Assembly: GCA_002474415.1 (NCBI GenBank)
Contig: DLQV01000114.1
Coordinates: forward strand, 13,906 to 21,297
Length of the DNA: 7,392 nucleotides
Direction: 5' to 3'
Source of the DNA: Lachnospiraceae bacterium UBA7598
GTDB taxonomy: Bacteria > Bacillota > Clostridia > Lachnospirales > Lachnospiraceae
Shown piece by piece: positions 6,186 to 7,392 of the stretch. The translations under genes were made by a program, and so were the position numbers. The notes under the pieces are model-generated. The model worked only from the letters and a program-made list of their open reading frames with translations. It searched no databases and was not told where the DNA came from. The stretch's first letter is position 1. Each line of letters begins with the position of its first letter.

Positions 6186-7036
6186 CCCTTAATACCATCC
6201 ATTGCGATACCATCTACCAGATATCTCTGGAAGATAATAAAGAAAATAATGGTCGGCAGCAATGATAATACAGACATTGCAAAGAGTCCGCCGTAGTTGT
6301 TATAAGTACTTGGATCAAGGAACATATTCAGTGCCAGTGACAATGTAAATTTCTTGGTTGTACTCATAAAGATCAGTGGCTGGAAGAAATCCTGCCAGAT
6401 CCAGTAAAATGCAAAGATGGATGCTGTGATGATGGACGGTTTTACAACCGGTGCAAGAATCTTAAACAGGATTGCGATTCTTCCGCAACCATCGATTTCG
6501 GCTGCTTCATCCAGTTCTTTCGGTACGCCACGGAAAAACTGAACCAGCATAAAGATAAAGAATGCAGCTCCGAAAAACCATGGGAGAATCAAAGCAATTC
6601 TTGTATCAATCAGATGTAATTTCTTCAGAATAATATACTGTGGCACAACCATAACCTGTGACGGAATCATCATGGTAATCATAACACAGGAAAACCAGAA
6701 GTTCGATCCCTTAAATTTGATTCTTGTAAATGCATAGGCTGCAAACAGTGAAACCATGACACAGCCGATCACACCGACCACAGTTACCAGTACGGTATTG
6801 CCGAGGAATGTCAGAAATGACACTCCTCCGACACCTGCCCAGGCACTTTTATAATTGGTTACCATATCAAAAGTCTGTGGAATCAGGGAATACGCATTTT
6901 TAAACATGGTATCGTTACTTTTCATGGAACTTGCAAACAGCCATAAAAGCGGATAGATCATCAGCAGACCAATTCCACATGTCAGCACATGAAACAACAC
7001 TGAATTTATTTTTTTTGCTTTTTTCATTCCAACCAT
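6182..7036 (-). CDS. Carbohydrate ABC transporter permease, MalG type
   Basis: This is a membrane subunit of a CUT1-type sugar importer; it pairs with the MalF-type permease encoded just upstream to form the channel. The 284 residues show six hydrophobic segments at about 13-37, 75-102, 112-137, 147-168, 201-224 and 250-271. The cytoplasmic EAA loop that docks the ATPase is at 177-200 (EAAEIDGCGR...LAPVVKP), and the ending DGIAMDGIKG is typical of MalG-type subunits. The ATG at 7036 is served by GGAGGAG (7044-7050), seven bases away; the alternative ATG at 7027 is badly spaced. The start shares one base with the preceding stop, so the two permeases are coupled. The stop overlaps the regulator's stop by four bases (TTAA) in convergent orientation. 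The cargo cannot be read from the sequence; glucuronate-containing oligosaccharides are a context guess. Confidence 0.94.
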   Translation of the reverse strand: MVGMKKAKKINSVLFHVLTCGIGLLMIYPLLWLFASSMKSNDTMFKNAYSLIPQTFDMVTNYKSAWAGVGGVSFLTFLGNTVLVTVVGVIGCVMVSLFAAYAFTRIKFKGSNFWFSCVMITMMIPSQVMVVPQYIILKKLHLIDTRIALILPWFFGAAFFIFMLVQFFRGVPKELDEAAEIDGCGRIAILFKILAPVVKPSIITASIFAFYWIWQDFFQPLIFMSTTKKFTLSLALNMFLDPSTYNNYGGLFAMSVLSLLPTIIFFIIFQRYLVDGIAMDGIKG

Positions 7037-7392
7037 TATTCGTCTCCTCCAGTCTCGTAATGTACCCAGTTATTCTGCGTTTTGAATAATACAATGGTAA
7101 ATACAGCAATAATAATTACCAGAATCCATGCCAGTGCACAGCTGTAACCCATATCAAAATATGTAAACGCTCTGCGGTACAGATATAATACATAAGATAA
7201 TGTACTGTTGAGAGGACCACCATCTGTGATAACATAACTCTCTGTAAATACACGGAATCCATTTACAATCTGTAAAATCAGGTTGAAGAAAATGGTTGGT
7301 GTCAGCATCGGGAGTGTAATCTTAATAAACATAGTCCATGGTTTCGCACCATCAACCATTGCGGATTCATATAAAGAACCCGGAATCTGCTT
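7036..7392 (-). CDS. Carbohydrate ABC transporter permease, MalF type (5' part outside window)
   Basis: This is the C-terminal 118 residues of the partner permease; the frame is open to the window edge, so the ATG at 7359 is internal and not the start. Seen: the EAA loop near residues 7-32 of the visible part (LYESAMVDGAKPW...LPMLTP), then the MalF/UgpA-type block ITDGGPLNST...YLYRRAF at about 55-76, and a last membrane helix at about 85-104, followed by a short polar tail ending GGDE. An Ala-to-Ser change in the EAA motif (ESA) is common enough not to matter. A solute-binding protein gene is expected further upstream; such systems often lack their own ATPase and share a housekeeping MsmX-type one. 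Neither is visible here. Confidence 0.92.
   Translation of the reverse strand, partial: KQIPGSLYESAMVDGAKPWTMFIKITLPMLTPTIFFNLILQIVNGFRVFTESYVITDGGPLNSTLSYVLYLYRRAFTYFDMGYSCALAWILVIIIAVFTIVLFKTQNNWVHYETGGDE

Overview
This window looks like a hexuronate (D-glucuronate) catabolic locus from a low-to-moderate-GC Firmicute, most likely a gut Lachnospiraceae member. That assignment is inference from several signs: strong GGAGG-type ribosome binding sites, AT-rich intergenic DNA with TTGCAA/TATAAT-type promoter elements, a short (357 aa) Gram-positive-type UxuA, and an UxuB of the long mannitol-dehydrogenase type. No gene in the window fixes the genus.

Positions 1-5159 hold a tight five-gene run on the minus strand. 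In transcription order it is uxuA (mannonate dehydratase), uxuB (fructuronate reductase), eda/kdgA (KDPG aldolase), uxaC (glucuronate isomerase) and kdgK (KDG kinase, cut by the window start). Gaps are 36, 1, 2 and 12 bases. Together these enzymes form the complete Ashwell-type route: glucuronate to fructuronate (UxaC), to mannonate (UxuB), to 2-keto-3-deoxygluconate (UxuA), to KDPG (KdgK), then to pyruvate plus glyceraldehyde-3-phosphate (Eda). The galacturonate-specific enzymes UxaB and UxaA are not in the window.

Positions 5160-5309 are a 150-base divergent control region. It has a good plus-strand promoter (TTGCAA, 17 bases, TATAAT) for an AraC-family regulator. For uxuA there is only a -10-like TAAAAT with no good -35, as expected of an activated promoter. 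Candidate operators are three TTGC units at 9-base period and a perfect TTTTCC/GGAAAA inverted repeat.

Positions 5310-6185 encode the AraC-type regulator, with an N-terminal cupin sugar-sensing domain and a C-terminal double HTH. Its stop codon overlaps, on the opposite strand, the stop of a minus-strand ABC sugar-permease pair (6182-7392). That pair is a MalG-type permease, complete, and a MalF-type permease that runs off the window. The transporter genes point the same way as the uxu run, so the regulator sits as a single inverted gene inside an otherwise co-oriented block. Inference: the transporter imports a glucuronate-containing oligosaccharide or glycoside, the regulator senses it or a derivative, and the five enzymes degrade the uronic acid.

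This is mostly a recognisable locus. I see no clearly new system. The points most worth checking are the shifted catalytic-motif spacing in UxuB, the inverted regulator with an embedded hairpin and overlapping convergent stops, and the operator-like repeats.
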